Position numbers and translations under genes: made by a program. The notes beneath the pieces were generated by a model. That model was given only the letters and a program-made list of their open reading frames with translations. It was not told the DNA's origin and ran no database searches. Source: Salinicola peritrichatus (GTDB lineage: Bacteria; Pseudomonadota; Gammaproteobacteria; Pseudomonadales; Halomonadaceae). From it: a DNA stretch of 64,000 bases. The DNA lies in NCBI RefSeq assembly GCF_003206715.1, contig NZ_PZJU01000008.1, positions 217,533-281,532 on the forward strand, read 5' to 3'. Numbering within the stretch: position 1 is the first letter of the stretch; each line of letters opens with the position of its first letter. Below are positions 10,668 through 19,286 of this stretch, in pieces.

Positions 10668-10841
10668 ATAAGAAGTGCGCTACGCGTATCTCTGGAACCG
10701 CCTGGGCTGGTGAAGTCGTCCCCCTTATCGGCTCGGGCCTGTCTCACGAACCTCCTCTCATCGTCTCGATCCCGCAGTTCCCGTCTTCGGTAACTTCTTC
10801 TTCCTTTGAGGTTTTTCGCATAAAAAGTTTGGGTTTTCTGC

Positions 10842-10870
10842 TGGACAAAGCCCAGCGGAGTCGGTAACCT
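10842..10870 (+). promoter_or_regulatory. candidate promoter of the tRNA cluster
   Basis: TGGACA (10842-10847) and TAACCT (10865-10870) are separated by exactly 17 bp and end 18 bp before the tRNA-Ser gene. A transcription start near 10877 would give a short 5' leader. Assignment rests on the two hexamers and position only. Confidence 0.5.
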
Positions 10871-10888
10871 ACGCGCCGTGTTGATCGG

Positions 10889-10983
<95 letters not shown>

Positions 10984-11031
10984 GCCGGTAGCGCCGGTAC
11001 AGCGATCGACACTGGTAGCATGTTGTGAAAA

Positions 11032-11108
11032 GCGCCCGTAGCTCAGCTGGATAGAGTACCTGACTACGAATCAGGTGGTCGGAGGTTCGAATCCTCCCGG
11101 GCGCGCCA
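11032..11108 (+). tRNA. tRNA-Arg(ACG), copy 1
   Basis: The 77-nt cloverleaf has acceptor stem GCGCCCG/CGGGCGC, discriminator G and encoded CCA. The anticodon arm CCTGA-CTACGAA-TCAGG gives anticodon ACG. The first A is presumably converted to inosine by TadA, allowing CGU, CGC and CGA decoding. It is identical to the next copy. Confidence 0.98.
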
Positions 11109-11156
11109 CACCTCCGGCTGTCGAGGTTCGTGTTCCAGCATTTGCACAGATTATCA

Positions 11157-11233
11157 GCGCCCGTAGCTCAGCTGGATAGAGTACCTGACTACGAATCAGG
11201 TGGTCGGAGGTTCGAATCCTCCCGGGCGCGCCA
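11157..11233 (+). tRNA. tRNA-Arg(ACG), copy 2
   Basis: This is a perfect copy of the 77-nt tRNA-Arg(ACG) gene located 48 bp upstream, again with encoded CCA. The two copies, together with tRNA-Ser, probably form one transcript ending at the hairpin at 11241-11270. Tandem identical arginine tRNA genes at csrA are usual in this group. Confidence 0.98.
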
Positions 11234-11240
11234 TCTAGCG

Positions 11241-11270
11241 ACACCCGCACGCATTGCGTGCGGGTGTTTT
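11241..11270 (+). terminator. Rho-independent terminator of the tRNA cluster
   Basis: A perfect 12-bp stem (ACACCCGCACGC with GCGTGCGGGTGT) and an ATT loop is followed by a T run. It begins 8 bp after the last tRNA-Arg. Confidence 0.9.
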
Positions 11271-11311
11271 CGTTTATCGGCGCTGTCTTCGAAGATTGGC
11301 GTCGGGACTAC

Positions 11312-12397
11312 TCAGGCCGGCTCGCTGAGCATATCCCTGTTCGATGAGACGCATGCTTCGCCGCGTCTGCCTGACGGCTGCTGCAACCCTGCCAAAAACG
11401 GGGCGAGAGCGGTTTCCCGGCGTAGCGCCATGAAGCGCTCGGCTGCCTCCACGTCGCGACCGCGCATGATGTTGAGCCACTGCTTGAGCAGCGCAACGAT
11501 GAACTTCTCCGCCATGCCGCTTGCCTGCTTGCGGCGTGCATAGCGGCATAGCATGTCGGCGCGTGCCGACCACGGCGTGGGAGCCAGGCGTTCGCCGCCG
11601 CTTGCCTGCCAGTAACGGACGCGCCGGGCCAGCCACGGATCGGCAAGCATGCCGCGACCCAGCATGACGTCGCGGCAGCCGGAGAGTGTGCGTGCCTTCC
11701 AGTACTCCTCCAGCGTCCAGATGTCGCCGTTGGCGATCACCGGAACATTCACTGCCGTGCGGATGCGCGCGATCCATTCCCAATGCGCGGGTGGACGATA
11801 ACCCTCCCGGCGGGTGCGCGCATGCACCACCAGTTCACAGGCGCCACCCGCTTCGGCAGCGCGGGCACAGGCCAGCGCCATGCGACGGTCGTCGAAGCCC
11901 AGGCGTAGCTTGGCGCTGACCGCCGCTCCGTGGCGCGCGCCCACGTTCGCTACGGCGGCGACGGCGCGCTCCACGCGCGCGGGCGTGCGCAACAGCGAGG
12001 CGCCGCCGTCGTGACGATTGACGGTCTTGGCGGGACAGCCGAAGTTGAGATCCAGCCGGGTCGCCCCCAGCGCGATCGCCTGCTCGGCGTTGGCGGCCAG
12101 CGCCTCGGGATCGGAGCCCAGCAATTGCAACGTGACCGGCGTATCGCTCGGAGTCTTGGGTCCGTGGTCGCCGGCCGTGGCGAGCTCGGGGCAGTGGCGC
12201 AGAAACACCCGTGGCGGCAGCCGGGCATCCACCACGCGCACGAACTCGGTCACGCACCAGTCCAGCGCGCCATCGGCACTGAGCAGGGCACGGGTGTCGG
12301 CGTCGATGACGCCTTCCATCGGCGCCAGGCCGATACGACCGGCATCGAGAGCGCGAGTGTCGAGGGGCGTGCTGAGAGAAAAGTCGGGTTGTGCCAT
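11312..12397 (-). CDS. dusC: tRNA-dihydrouridine(16) synthase DusC
   Basis: The 361-residue flavoenzyme reduces uridine to dihydrouridine in the tRNA D-loop using FMN and NADPH. The N-terminal LAPMEGVIDADTR and the block CVTEFVRVVDARLPPRVFLRHCPEL match the DusC branch better than DusA or DusB. The catalytic cysteine lies in LNFGCPAKTVNRHDGGASLL. It has a 20-residue N-terminal extension and a longer C-terminus than E. coli DusC (315). It is convergent with the tRNA cluster terminator, an apt but probably coincidental neighbour. Confidence 0.92.
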   Translation of the reverse strand: MAQPDFSLSTPLDTRALDAGRIGLAPMEGVIDADTRALLSADGALDWCVTEFVRVVDARLPPRVFLRHCPELATAGDHGPKTPSDTPVTLQLLGSDPEALAANAEQAIALGATRLDLNFGCPAKTVNRHDGGASLLRTPARVERAVAAVANVGARHGAAVSAKLRLGFDDRRMALACARAAEAGGACELVVHARTRREGYRPPAHWEWIARIRTAVNVPVIANGDIWTLEEYWKARTLSGCRDVMLGRGMLADPWLARRVRYWQASGGERLAPTPWSARADMLCRYARRKQASGMAEKFIVALLKQWLNIMRGRDVEAAERFMALRRETALAPFLAGLQQPSGRRGEACVSSNRDMLSEPA

Positions 12398-12490
12398 GAC
12401 GAGCTCCGGAAGACGGTCGCCACGCTAGCACAGCTGTCGCTCGACGCGAACGGAAAAATGGGCGGCGGCCTTGCGCCACCGCCTGTCAGA

Positions 12491-14002
12491 TCACGCCTGG
12501 GCCGCCATGCGCTTGCGCTGCCGCAGGATACGGCGAACGGTGAAGGCGACGGAAAGCACGGCAAGAACCAACAGCCCCGCCGAGATGGGGCGCGTGAAGA
12601 ACAGCGTCCAGTCTTCGTCGGCCATCAGCGCCCGGCGCAGATTGGTCTCGGCGATCGGCCCTAGAATCACGCCCAGCACCAGCGGCGCCAGCGGGTAGTC
12701 GAGCTTGGCCAGCAGATAGCCGACCAGGCCGACGCCGATCAGCAGATAGAGGTCGGTGATGCGGTTGTTGAGCGCCAGCGCGCCCACGGCGCAGCAGACC
12801 AGCACCACCGGCACGATGATCGACTTCGGGATCGCGGTGATGCGCAGAAACCAGCGCATGCTGAGCAGGCAGAAGACCAGCACCATGACGGCGGCCAGGA
12901 ACATCGCCAGGAACATGCCGTAGACCAGATCGGCGTTATCCATGATCAGTCTCGGGCCGACGCTGATGCCCTGGACCATCAGCGCCGCCATCAGCACGGC
13001 GTCGACGGCACTGCCAGGAATGCCCAGCGCGATCATCGGAATCAGACCGCCGCCGGCGGTGGCCGAATTGCCCGACTCCGAGGCCACCACGCCGTCGGCG
13101 ATACCGGTGCCGAAACGCTCCGGCGTCTTGGAGGCGCGCTTGGCCTGGTCATAGGCGATCAGGTTGGCGATGCTGCCGCCGGCGCCGGGCACCGCGCCGA
13201 TCACCACACCGACCATCGACGAGCGCAGCAGATTGAGAGGCCGGCTCAGGACCTCGCGCATGACCGCCAGCGGTTGGAAGTGCAGCGTGCCGCGGATCAG
13301 CGCCTGCCCTTGGTGAAGCTCGGCCGGGTTCTCGACCTCGCCGGCGAGTTGGCTGACGGCGAAGATGCCGATCAGCACCACCAGGAAGGGAAAGCCCGCC
13401 GCCAGCACATCGACCCCGAACGTGAAGCGTGGCACGCCCATCATCGGGTCCTGTCCCACGGTGGCGATGAATAGCCCCAGCAGGCTCATCATCAACCCTT
13501 TGAGGATCGATTTGCCGACCAGGCTGGCGACCACGGTGATGGCGAACAGGATCAGCGAAAAATACTCCCAGGGCCCCAGCTTGACCGCGATCAGCGCCAG
13601 CGGCGGCGCCGCGATGATCAGCACGATGGCGCTCACCAGGGCGCCGAAGAACGACGCCCAGATGCCCAGGCCGAGCGCGCGGCCGGGCTCGCCATTGCGC
13701 GCCATGGGGTAGGCGTCGAAGGTCGTCGCCACCGAAGAGGGAGTGCCGGGGATGCCCAGCAACGCGGCGCTGATCAGCCCGCCCGAACAGCCGCCGACAT
13801 AGACTGCCAGCATCGTCGCCACGCCCTGCAGCGGCGGCATGGAAAAGGTCACCGGCAGCGTCAGCACGATCGCCATGGTTACCGTAAAACCGGGGATGGC
13901 TGCGGCAATCACGCCTGCCACTACACCGATCATCATGCTGACCAGGGTGGCCAGCGAAAACAGTTGTTCGACGCTGGAAAGCAGCGCATCGGTCATCGGC
14001 AT
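12491..14002 (-). CDS. tctA: Tripartite tricarboxylate transporter, large membrane subunit TctA
   Basis: This 503-residue protein with about 11-12 hydrophobic segments is the large permease subunit of the TTT family, which takes up carboxylates together with a periplasmic binding protein. The family motifs GIPGTPSSVATTFDAYPMARNGEPGRALGLG near residue 80 and GAVPGAGGSIANLIAYDQAKRAS near 265 are present. It is the last gene of tctC-tctB-tctA. The substrate cannot be predicted from sequence. A 51-bp gap separates it from tctB. Confidence 0.93.
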   Translation of the reverse strand: MPMTDALLSSVEQLFSLATLVSMMIGVVAGVIAAAIPGFTVTMAIVLTLPVTFSMPPLQGVATMLAVYVGGCSGGLISAALLGIPGTPSSVATTFDAYPMARNGEPGRALGLGIWASFFGALVSAIVLIIAAPPLALIAVKLGPWEYFSLILFAITVVASLVGKSILKGLMMSLLGLFIATVGQDPMMGVPRFTFGVDVLAAGFPFLVVLIGIFAVSQLAGEVENPAELHQGQALIRGTLHFQPLAVMREVLSRPLNLLRSSMVGVVIGAVPGAGGSIANLIAYDQAKRASKTPERFGTGIADGVVASESGNSATAGGGLIPMIALGIPGSAVDAVLMAALMVQGISVGPRLIMDNADLVYGMFLAMFLAAVMVLVFCLLSMRWFLRITAIPKSIIVPVVLVCCAVGALALNNRITDLYLLIGVGLVGYLLAKLDYPLAPLVLGVILGPIAETNLRRALMADEDWTLFFTRPISAGLLVLAVLSVAFTVRRILRQRKRMAAQA

Positions 14003-14053
14003 GGAGAGTCTCTTGTCCGTTGGTCTTGTTTGGTTCGGACTACCGGAGCGGGG

Positions 14054-14587
14054 CTACCAGAGGCGCCCCGGGGGCAGCGAAATCAGGAACACATGGCTGA
14101 ATAACGCATAGAGGCCGAGACTGCAGACCACGGCGACAATGACGGCAACCAGCAGTCGGCGTCCGCGACGGGCGCCCAGGATCACCTGCACGGCGAGCAG
14201 GAACACCAGAGAGGCCAGGGCGAATCCGATCCACGGCATCAACAGCGCATAGAGGGCGAATGCCGCCAGGGTCGCGAAGGCCAGACGGCGCTGCAGGAAC
14301 CATCGACCGACGCCCACGCTCGCGGTGCGGTCGGCGCGACGGAACGCCGCCGTGGATTGCGCCATGATCGCCAGGTTGAACACCACCAGGGCGCCGAGAA
14401 CCAGCCTAGGAAAGGAGCCGGCTCCCAGCGGCTCCCACATCGAAGAAGGCAGTTCGCCGGCCTGTATGAACAGGGTGACAAAGAACACGGCCAGCGCTGC
14501 GTTGAACATAACGTTGGCCAGCGCCCTGCCACGCTCGCTGCTGACCTCCCGTCCGGAATGGGAGGCCGCTTCGGACTGATCGCTCAT
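14054..14587 (-). CDS. tctB: Tripartite tricarboxylate transporter, small membrane subunit TctB
   Basis: The 177-residue protein has four hydrophobic helices, at about residues 27-45, 64-78, 106-128 and 131-165, with a charged N-terminus. This is the normal architecture of the poorly conserved TctB subunit. Identification relies on size, topology and position between tctC and tctA. Its ATG overlaps the tctC stop region by four bases, indicating translational coupling. Confidence 0.88.
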   Translation of the reverse strand: MSDQSEAASHSGREVSSERGRALANVMFNAALAVFFVTLFIQAGELPSSMWEPLGAGSFPRLVLGALVVFNLAIMAQSTAAFRRADRTASVGVGRWFLQRRLAFATLAAFALYALLMPWIGFALASLVFLLAVQVILGARRGRRLLVAVIVAVVCSLGLYALFSHVFLISLPPGRLW

Positions 14588-15591
14588 CGCGCCAGCTTCC
14601 CGGAGAGCCGCTTGATGGTGGCGTCGACCTCAGACAGATAATCGGTGTAGTCTTGTGGCCCCATGAACTCGACCTGTGCTCCGGCCCGACGCGTCTTCTC
14701 GATGAAATCAGGATCTTGGGACATCGCCTCGAAGTCGTCCGCCAGTGTCTGGACCTTGTCCGCATCGGTGCCCTTGGGCGCGACGATGCCACGATTGACG
14801 CTCAGCTTGAGATTGTCGTAGCCGAGCTCCTTGAAGGTCGGCACGTCGGGCGTGGCATCGACGCGTGCGTTGCTGCCGACGGCGAGGAAGCGCAGATCGC
14901 CGTTCTTGACGAATTCGAGGCTGGAGGAAATATCGCCGATGGCGGCGTCGACATGACCGCCGACCAGGCCACGAATCCGCGCGCCGGTGCCCTCATAACC
15001 GACGTAGCGGAACTTCGCCCCGATGGCATCCTCGATCATCGCCGCATGCACGTGGGGAATGCCGCCGAGGGTCGCACCGACACGAATCTCGCCGGGGTGC
15101 GCCTTGGCGTACTCGGCAAATTCCTCGAAAGTCTGCCAGTCGCTGTCGGCATTGACCACGAGGTATTGCGGCGAGGACGCCAGCGAAGCGATCGGCTGGA
15201 AGTCGTCCCAGTTAAGCTGGGTCAGCCCGGTGGCGTTGGCTGCCATCAAGCCCTCATGGATCTGGCCGATGGTGTATCCGTCCGGATCACGCCGGGCCAG
15301 CTCCTTCAGTCCCAGCGTGCCGCTGACGCCGGGCATGTTGATCACCGGCAACGGCTGGCCGATGTGCTTCTCCGCCGCGTTGGAAATGATCCGCATCAGC
15401 GTGTCGCTGCCGCCGCCTGGCGACCACGGGACGATGAACTCGATGGCATGATCGGGGTAATCGTCTGCCTGCGCGGTCTGAGCGAATCCGCCCGCCGTGA
15501 GACCGGCGGCGAGCGACACGATAGCGCTAGCGGCGGTAAGCAGTCGGCCGAAACGGCCCGTGGTTGCCTTGGCTAGGTTGTGATTGCGCAT
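14584..15591 (-). CDS. tctC: Tripartite tricarboxylate transporter, periplasmic binding protein TctC
   Basis: The 335-residue product is a Bug-type (TctC) solute-binding protein. A signal peptide with a hydrophobic core (LLTAASAIVSLAAGLTAGGFA) probably ends near QTAQA at about residue 41. The mature protein starts DDYPDHAIEFIVPWSPGGGSD, the family hallmark loop that contacts the carboxylate of the ligand. Further family blocks are PVINMPGVSGTLGLKELA and PTFKELGYDNLKLSVNRGIVAPKGT. It heads the tct set, and AAGGACAA precedes the start codon. Confidence 0.94.
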   Translation of the reverse strand: MRNHNLAKATTGRFGRLLTAASAIVSLAAGLTAGGFAQTAQADDYPDHAIEFIVPWSPGGGSDTLMRIISNAAEKHIGQPLPVINMPGVSGTLGLKELARRDPDGYTIGQIHEGLMAANATGLTQLNWDDFQPIASLASSPQYLVVNADSDWQTFEEFAEYAKAHPGEIRVGATLGGIPHVHAAMIEDAIGAKFRYVGYEGTGARIRGLVGGHVDAAIGDISSSLEFVKNGDLRFLAVGSNARVDATPDVPTFKELGYDNLKLSVNRGIVAPKGTDADKVQTLADDFEAMSQDPDFIEKTRRAGAQVEFMGPQDYTDYLSEVDATIKRLSGKLAR

Positions 15592-15671
15592 CTGTTGTCC
15601 TTGTTGATTGATATTGGAAAAGACTTGCAGTTCGTCGGGTCATTGGTTTACTGGGGTCGCGGAACCGGCGA

Positions 15672-16202
15672 TCAGCCGAGCAGCAGCCCGCCATAGACCA
15701 GCCCCAGCAATACCGCCCACACGGGGTGGAGTCTGAATCGCCACAGCATCAGCGCTGCCGCAATGCCGATGATGGCGGTGTGAATCCAGCCGGCGCTTGC
15801 GACGCCCTCGCTGAGAAACGACCAGGTCAGGTAGGCCATCAGCACCATGATCACCGGCCTGACCCACTGGCTCATCGACTTGACCTTGATCGAGTCGCGG
15901 TAGCGGTAGAGCGTGCCCAGCGCGGCCAGCATCAACAGCAGCGACGGTGCCACGGTGGCGAAACTGGCGATCAGGCTGCCGCCGATGCCGCCGACCTCGT
16001 AACCGATGTAACCGGCCATCTTGGTGGCGATCGGACTGGGCAGCGTATTGCCGAGCGCCAGGGTCTCGGCGAACTGCTGCGATGTCATCCAGCCGTAATG
16101 ACCGACCACCTCGTTCTCGATCAGCGGAATGATCGCCGGGCCGCCGCCATAGCCGACGATATTGGGGATGAAGAAGGCGAGAAACAGCTCCCAGTAGATC
16201 AT
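15672..16202 (-). CDS. Half-size CHR-family transporter, second subunit
   Basis: This 176-residue membrane protein is one half of a chromate-type (CHR) transporter. It carries the repeated motifs GYGGGPAIIPLIENEVV near residue 17 and GNTLPSPIATKMAGYIGYEVGG near 51, followed by four to five hydrophobic helices. The start at complement 16202 overlaps the stop of the upstream CHR gene by four bases (ATGA). This fixes the start and shows coupling. A longer open frame through the next two genes is an antisense artefact. Short CHR proteins work as heteropairs. Chromate efflux is the known role of the family, but the substrate here may differ. Confidence 0.9.
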   Translation of the reverse strand: MIYWELFLAFFIPNIVGYGGGPAIIPLIENEVVGHYGWMTSQQFAETLALGNTLPSPIATKMAGYIGYEVGGIGGSLIASFATVAPSLLLMLAALGTLYRYRDSIKVKSMSQWVRPVIMVLMAYLTWSFLSEGVASAGWIHTAIIGIAAALMLWRFRLHPVWAVLLGLVYGGLLLG

Positions 16203-16780
16203 CCGTCCGCCTCCGTCCGCGCTCGACGAGAGCGGTCGGGACGCAGCAGCGCGGCGATCAGAATGGCGGCGATCACCAGTCCCGGATGCACGTCGAGCCA
16301 GTAGATCAGACCGCCTGCCACCAGGCCCATGACCAGGGTGGCGATCCACCCCAGCGCGGCGCGGGATTTCTGCCAGAAGTCCCAGGTCAACTGCGCCATC
16401 ATGATCATCACCACGGGCATCACGCCCTCGCTCATGCCCTGGATCCAGCGCTGATCGCGATAACGGGTGAACAGTCCCAGCAACAGCACCATGGCGACGA
16501 TACAGGGCAGGATGACCGCCAGTACCGCATTGATGCAGCCCACCACGCCACCGACCCGATAGCCGATGTAGCCCGCCATCTTGGTCGCGATCGGCCCCGG
16601 CAGGGTATTGCCGATCGCCAGCACGTCGCCGAACTCCTCGTCGTTCATCCAGGCATGGCGGGTCACCGCCTCGGCGTGCACCAGCGGGATCATCGACGGT
16701 CCGCCGCCGAAGCCGAGCAGGCCGATGCGCAGGAAGGCCAGGAACAGTTGCCCTTGCGTGTGTACGGAACGTGTCGGCAT
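16199..16780 (-). CDS. Half-size CHR-family transporter, first subunit
   Basis: This 193-residue protein is the partner half of the preceding CHR protein. It has GLLGFGGGPSMIPLVHAEAV near residue 17 and GNTLPGPIATKMAGYIGYRVGG near 52, then several hydrophobic helices. It begins three bases after the end of the gamma-glutamyltransferase gene and overlaps the second CHR gene by four bases. The three are therefore almost certainly one operon. Placement with a peptidase-like enzyme suggests a transport role other than chromate resistance, which is inference. Confidence 0.9.
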   Translation of the reverse strand: MPTRSVHTQGQLFLAFLRIGLLGFGGGPSMIPLVHAEAVTRHAWMNDEEFGDVLAIGNTLPGPIATKMAGYIGYRVGGVVGCINAVLAVILPCIVAMVLLLGLFTRYRDQRWIQGMSEGVMPVVMIMMAQLTWDFWQKSRAALGWIATLVMGLVAGGLIYWLDVHPGLVIAAILIAALLRPDRSRRARTEADG

Positions 16781-16783
16781 GGT

Positions 16784-18415
16784 TCAGAGCACCGCAATGC
16801 TGGAATCGGTGCGTGGCTCGGTACCGCCGCAGTACACGCCGTTGGCTGGATCGCGCAGGATGATCTGGCCGCGACCGTAGGCGGTACTGTCGACGGCCAT
16901 GGTGATCTGATGGCCACGTGCCGCCATGTCGCGGACCAGGTGCAGCGGATAGCCGGGCTCGATGCCGATCTTGCGTCCGCCCATCCACTGCCAGCGCGGC
17001 GCATCCAGCGCTGCCTGCGGATTGAGCCCGTAATCGACCAGATTCATCACCACCTGCAGATGGCCCTGGGGCTGCATGAAGCCGCCCATCACGCCGAATG
17101 GCCCTAGCGGCGTATCGCCGTGGGTCAGAAAACCGGGGATGATGGTATGGAAAGTGCGCTTGCCGGGAGCGAGCACGTTGACGTGGCCGGGGTCGAGACT
17201 GAAACCGTGGCCGCGGTTCTGCAGCGAGATTCCGGTATCCGGCACCACCACACCGGAGCCGAAGCCGTGATAGTTGCTCTGGATGTAGGAGACCATGTTG
17301 CCGGCATCGTCCGCGGTGGCCAGATAGACCGTGCCGCCGGCCTGAGGCTGGCCGGGCTCCGGATCGATCGCCGTCTCCTTGATCAGCCGTCGGCGCGTCG
17401 CCGCATAGTCGTCGCTGAGCAACGATTCCACACTGACGCGCATGTGCTCGGACTGGGTGATGTGATAGTGGCCATCGGTGTAGGCCAGCTTCATCGCCTC
17501 CAGCTGGCGATGCACCAGCTGCGGGTCGTCGCGCACGCTGGGATCGAATCCTTCCATCAATCGCAGTGCCATCAGGGCGACCATGCCTTGGCCGTTGGGC
17601 GGAATCTCCCACACGTCGTAACCGCGATAGTTGACCGAGATCGGCGCCACCCATTCGGGCCGATAGGCGGCCAGATCGTCGGCGCGCAGGTAGCCGCCGG
17701 TTGCCTGCGAGAAGGCGTCGATCTTCGCCGCCAATTCGCCGCGATAGAAACTCTCGCAGCGGCTTTCGGCCAGCGCCTCCAGGGTTCTGGCCTGGGCTTC
17801 GTTGCGATAGAGCTCGCCGGGTGCGGGAGCGTGCCCGTCGGGGGCGAAGGCGTCGCACCAGGGTGCTAGGGCCGGATCGTCGGAGTTGGCGCGGAATTCG
17901 GCCTCGGCGCGCTGCCACAGCTGGCTGATGACCGGAGAGACCGGGAAGCCTTCGCGGGCGATGCGGATGGCCGGCGCGAGCAAGGTGGCGAAATCGAGTT
18001 TGCCGTACTGTTGCGACAGCTCCGCCCAGGCGGCCGGGATGCCCGGAACGGTGACCGGAGTCCAGCCGTGCAGCGGCATCTCGTCGTGTCCGGCCGCCCT
18101 GACCGCTTCCGGTGTCAGGCGCGAGGGAGCGTGGCCGCTGGCGTTGAGACCGTGCAATTTGCCCCGGCCGCCGTTGTCGTTGGCCAGCCAGACCAGCGCG
18201 AAAGCGTCGCCACCGATGCCGTTGCCGGTCGGCTCGACCACGGTCAGTACCGCCGCCGTGGCGATGGCGGCGTCGATGGCGTTGCCGCCCTGCGCCAGCA
18301 TATCGCGGCCGGCCTGGCTGGCCAGCGGCTGCGAGGCGGCGACCATGCCACGGCGGGCATAGGTAGCGCTGCGACGGGAGGGATAGGGGTTGTTGTGACC
18401 GAAGGCGAGCGACAT
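16784..18415 (-). CDS. Gamma-glutamyltransferase family Ntn-hydrolase
   Basis: The 543-residue protein belongs to the gamma-glutamyltranspeptidase/cephalosporin acylase family of self-processing N-terminal nucleophile hydrolases. The N-terminal region has MVAASQPLASQAGRDMLAQGGNAIDAAIA and GNGIGGD. The predicted autoprocessing threonine is Thr362 in AGGTVYLATADDAGN, splitting the chain into subunits of about 361 and 182 residues. The oxyanion-type block RTFHTIIPGFLTHGDTPLGPFGVMGG lies near 420. There is no obvious signal peptide, so it resembles cytoplasmic YwrD-like members rather than periplasmic Ggt. The substrate is unknown. It leads the ggt-CHR-CHR operon with tctCBA downstream. Confidence 0.88.
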   Translation of the reverse strand: MSLAFGHNNPYPSRRSATYARRGMVAASQPLASQAGRDMLAQGGNAIDAAIATAAVLTVVEPTGNGIGGDAFALVWLANDNGGRGKLHGLNASGHAPSRLTPEAVRAAGHDEMPLHGWTPVTVPGIPAAWAELSQQYGKLDFATLLAPAIRIAREGFPVSPVISQLWQRAEAEFRANSDDPALAPWCDAFAPDGHAPAPGELYRNEAQARTLEALAESRCESFYRGELAAKIDAFSQATGGYLRADDLAAYRPEWVAPISVNYRGYDVWEIPPNGQGMVALMALRLMEGFDPSVRDDPQLVHRQLEAMKLAYTDGHYHITQSEHMRVSVESLLSDDYAATRRRLIKETAIDPEPGQPQAGGTVYLATADDAGNMVSYIQSNYHGFGSGVVVPDTGISLQNRGHGFSLDPGHVNVLAPGKRTFHTIIPGFLTHGDTPLGPFGVMGGFMQPQGHLQVVMNLVDYGLNPQAALDAPRWQWMGGRKIGIEPGYPLHLVRDMAARGHQITMAVDSTAYGRGQIILRDPANGVYCGGTEPRTDSSIAVL

Positions 18416-18467
18416 GGCGGTTTCTCTGTTGTTATGCTGCTGATCGATGGGAATCGGTTATGATGTG

Positions 18468-18481
18468 AAAAATCGATTTTT
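18468..18481. promoter_or_regulatory. palindrome in the GGT/GntR divergent region
   Basis: AAAAATCGATTTTT is a perfect 14-bp palindrome. It lies between the divergently transcribed gamma-glutamyltransferase gene and the GntR regulator gene. It is a candidate operator for the GntR protein. The remainder of the 184-bp gap is AT-richer than its surroundings and probably contains both promoters. Confidence 0.4.
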
Positions 18482-18599
18482 ACTATGACGTCGGATTCCC
18501 TCACGGGTCAACACCCGCTTGTCTCCATCCTCAAGCGCGACCGGGAATGCGTCGATGAATGACAACAATCGAACGTAAACGGCAGGAAATTTCGAATTC

Positions 18600-19262
18600 A
18601 TGGCACTGCAGGAGCCGGCGGGAATGACCGCTGCCAGCCAGATCTACGCGGCCTTGAAGCGCGACCTGATCAATGGGCGCTTCACCGCGGGAGAGAAGTT
18701 GGCGATCAACGCGCTGAAGCAGCATTACCGGGTAGGGTTGAGCCCATTGCGGGAGGCGCTCAATCGGCTATCGGCCTATGGGCTGCTGGAGCAGGAGAAC
18801 CAGCGCGGCTTTCGCGTGCCGGCACTGGCCAGGGCCGAACTCGACGATATCGCCCAGTTGCGTCAGCGCTTCGAGGGCCAGGCGCTGGAGCAGGCGCTGG
18901 CACGCGGTGGCGAACGTTGGGAGGCGGAGCTGCTGGCGGCCTATCACCGGCTCAAGCGTGCCGACGAGACGCCGGGCGATCTCGAGCACTGGGAGCAGAT
19001 GCATCTGCAGTTTCACCGCCACCTGCTGGAACCTTGCGGTTCGCGCTGGCTGTTGCGCTTCATCGAGCAGTTGCACGACCAGTTCGATCGCTATCGGCGT
19101 ATGGCCCCGGCCAATCCGGCCATTCGTTCGACATTGAACACGCAGCATGCCGAGCTGGTGGAATTGGCGCTGGCACGGCGCATCGAGGCTGCGCGTGACC
19201 TGCTGCACGAGCATATTCGGCTATCCTACGAAGTCGCCAAGGAGGCCTGTCGCGACGGCTGA
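18600..19262 (+). CDS. GntR-family transcriptional regulator (FadR/FCD type)
   Basis: The 220-residue protein has an N-terminal winged helix (AALKRDLINGRFTAGEKLAINALKQHYRVGLSPLREALNRL in outline, residues 17-57) typical of GntR proteins. An all-helical FCD ligand-binding domain follows from about residue 75 (RAELDDIAQLRQRFEGQALEQAL). FCD regulators usually sense small carboxylates. It is divergent from the gamma-glutamyltransferase/CHR/tct block and is the likely regulator of that block. GGCAGGAAA precedes ATG 18600. Confidence 0.9.
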   Translation: MALQEPAGMTAASQIYAALKRDLINGRFTAGEKLAINALKQHYRVGLSPLREALNRLSAYGLLEQENQRGFRVPALARAELDDIAQLRQRFEGQALEQALARGGERWEAELLAAYHRLKRADETPGDLEHWEQMHLQFHRHLLEPCGSRWLLRFIEQLHDQFDRYRRMAPANPAIRSTLNTQHAELVELALARRIEAARDLLHEHIRLSYEVAKEACRDG

Positions 19263-19286
19263 TTTGGTGCCGCAGATCATGAAGGC

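Noticed and set aside
15672-17918. A 748-residue minus-strand frame running through both CHR genes and part of the gamma-glutamyltransferase gene
   Set aside because: Only its last 176 residues are real, the second CHR protein. The upstream part is out of frame with the other two genes and is not protein-like.
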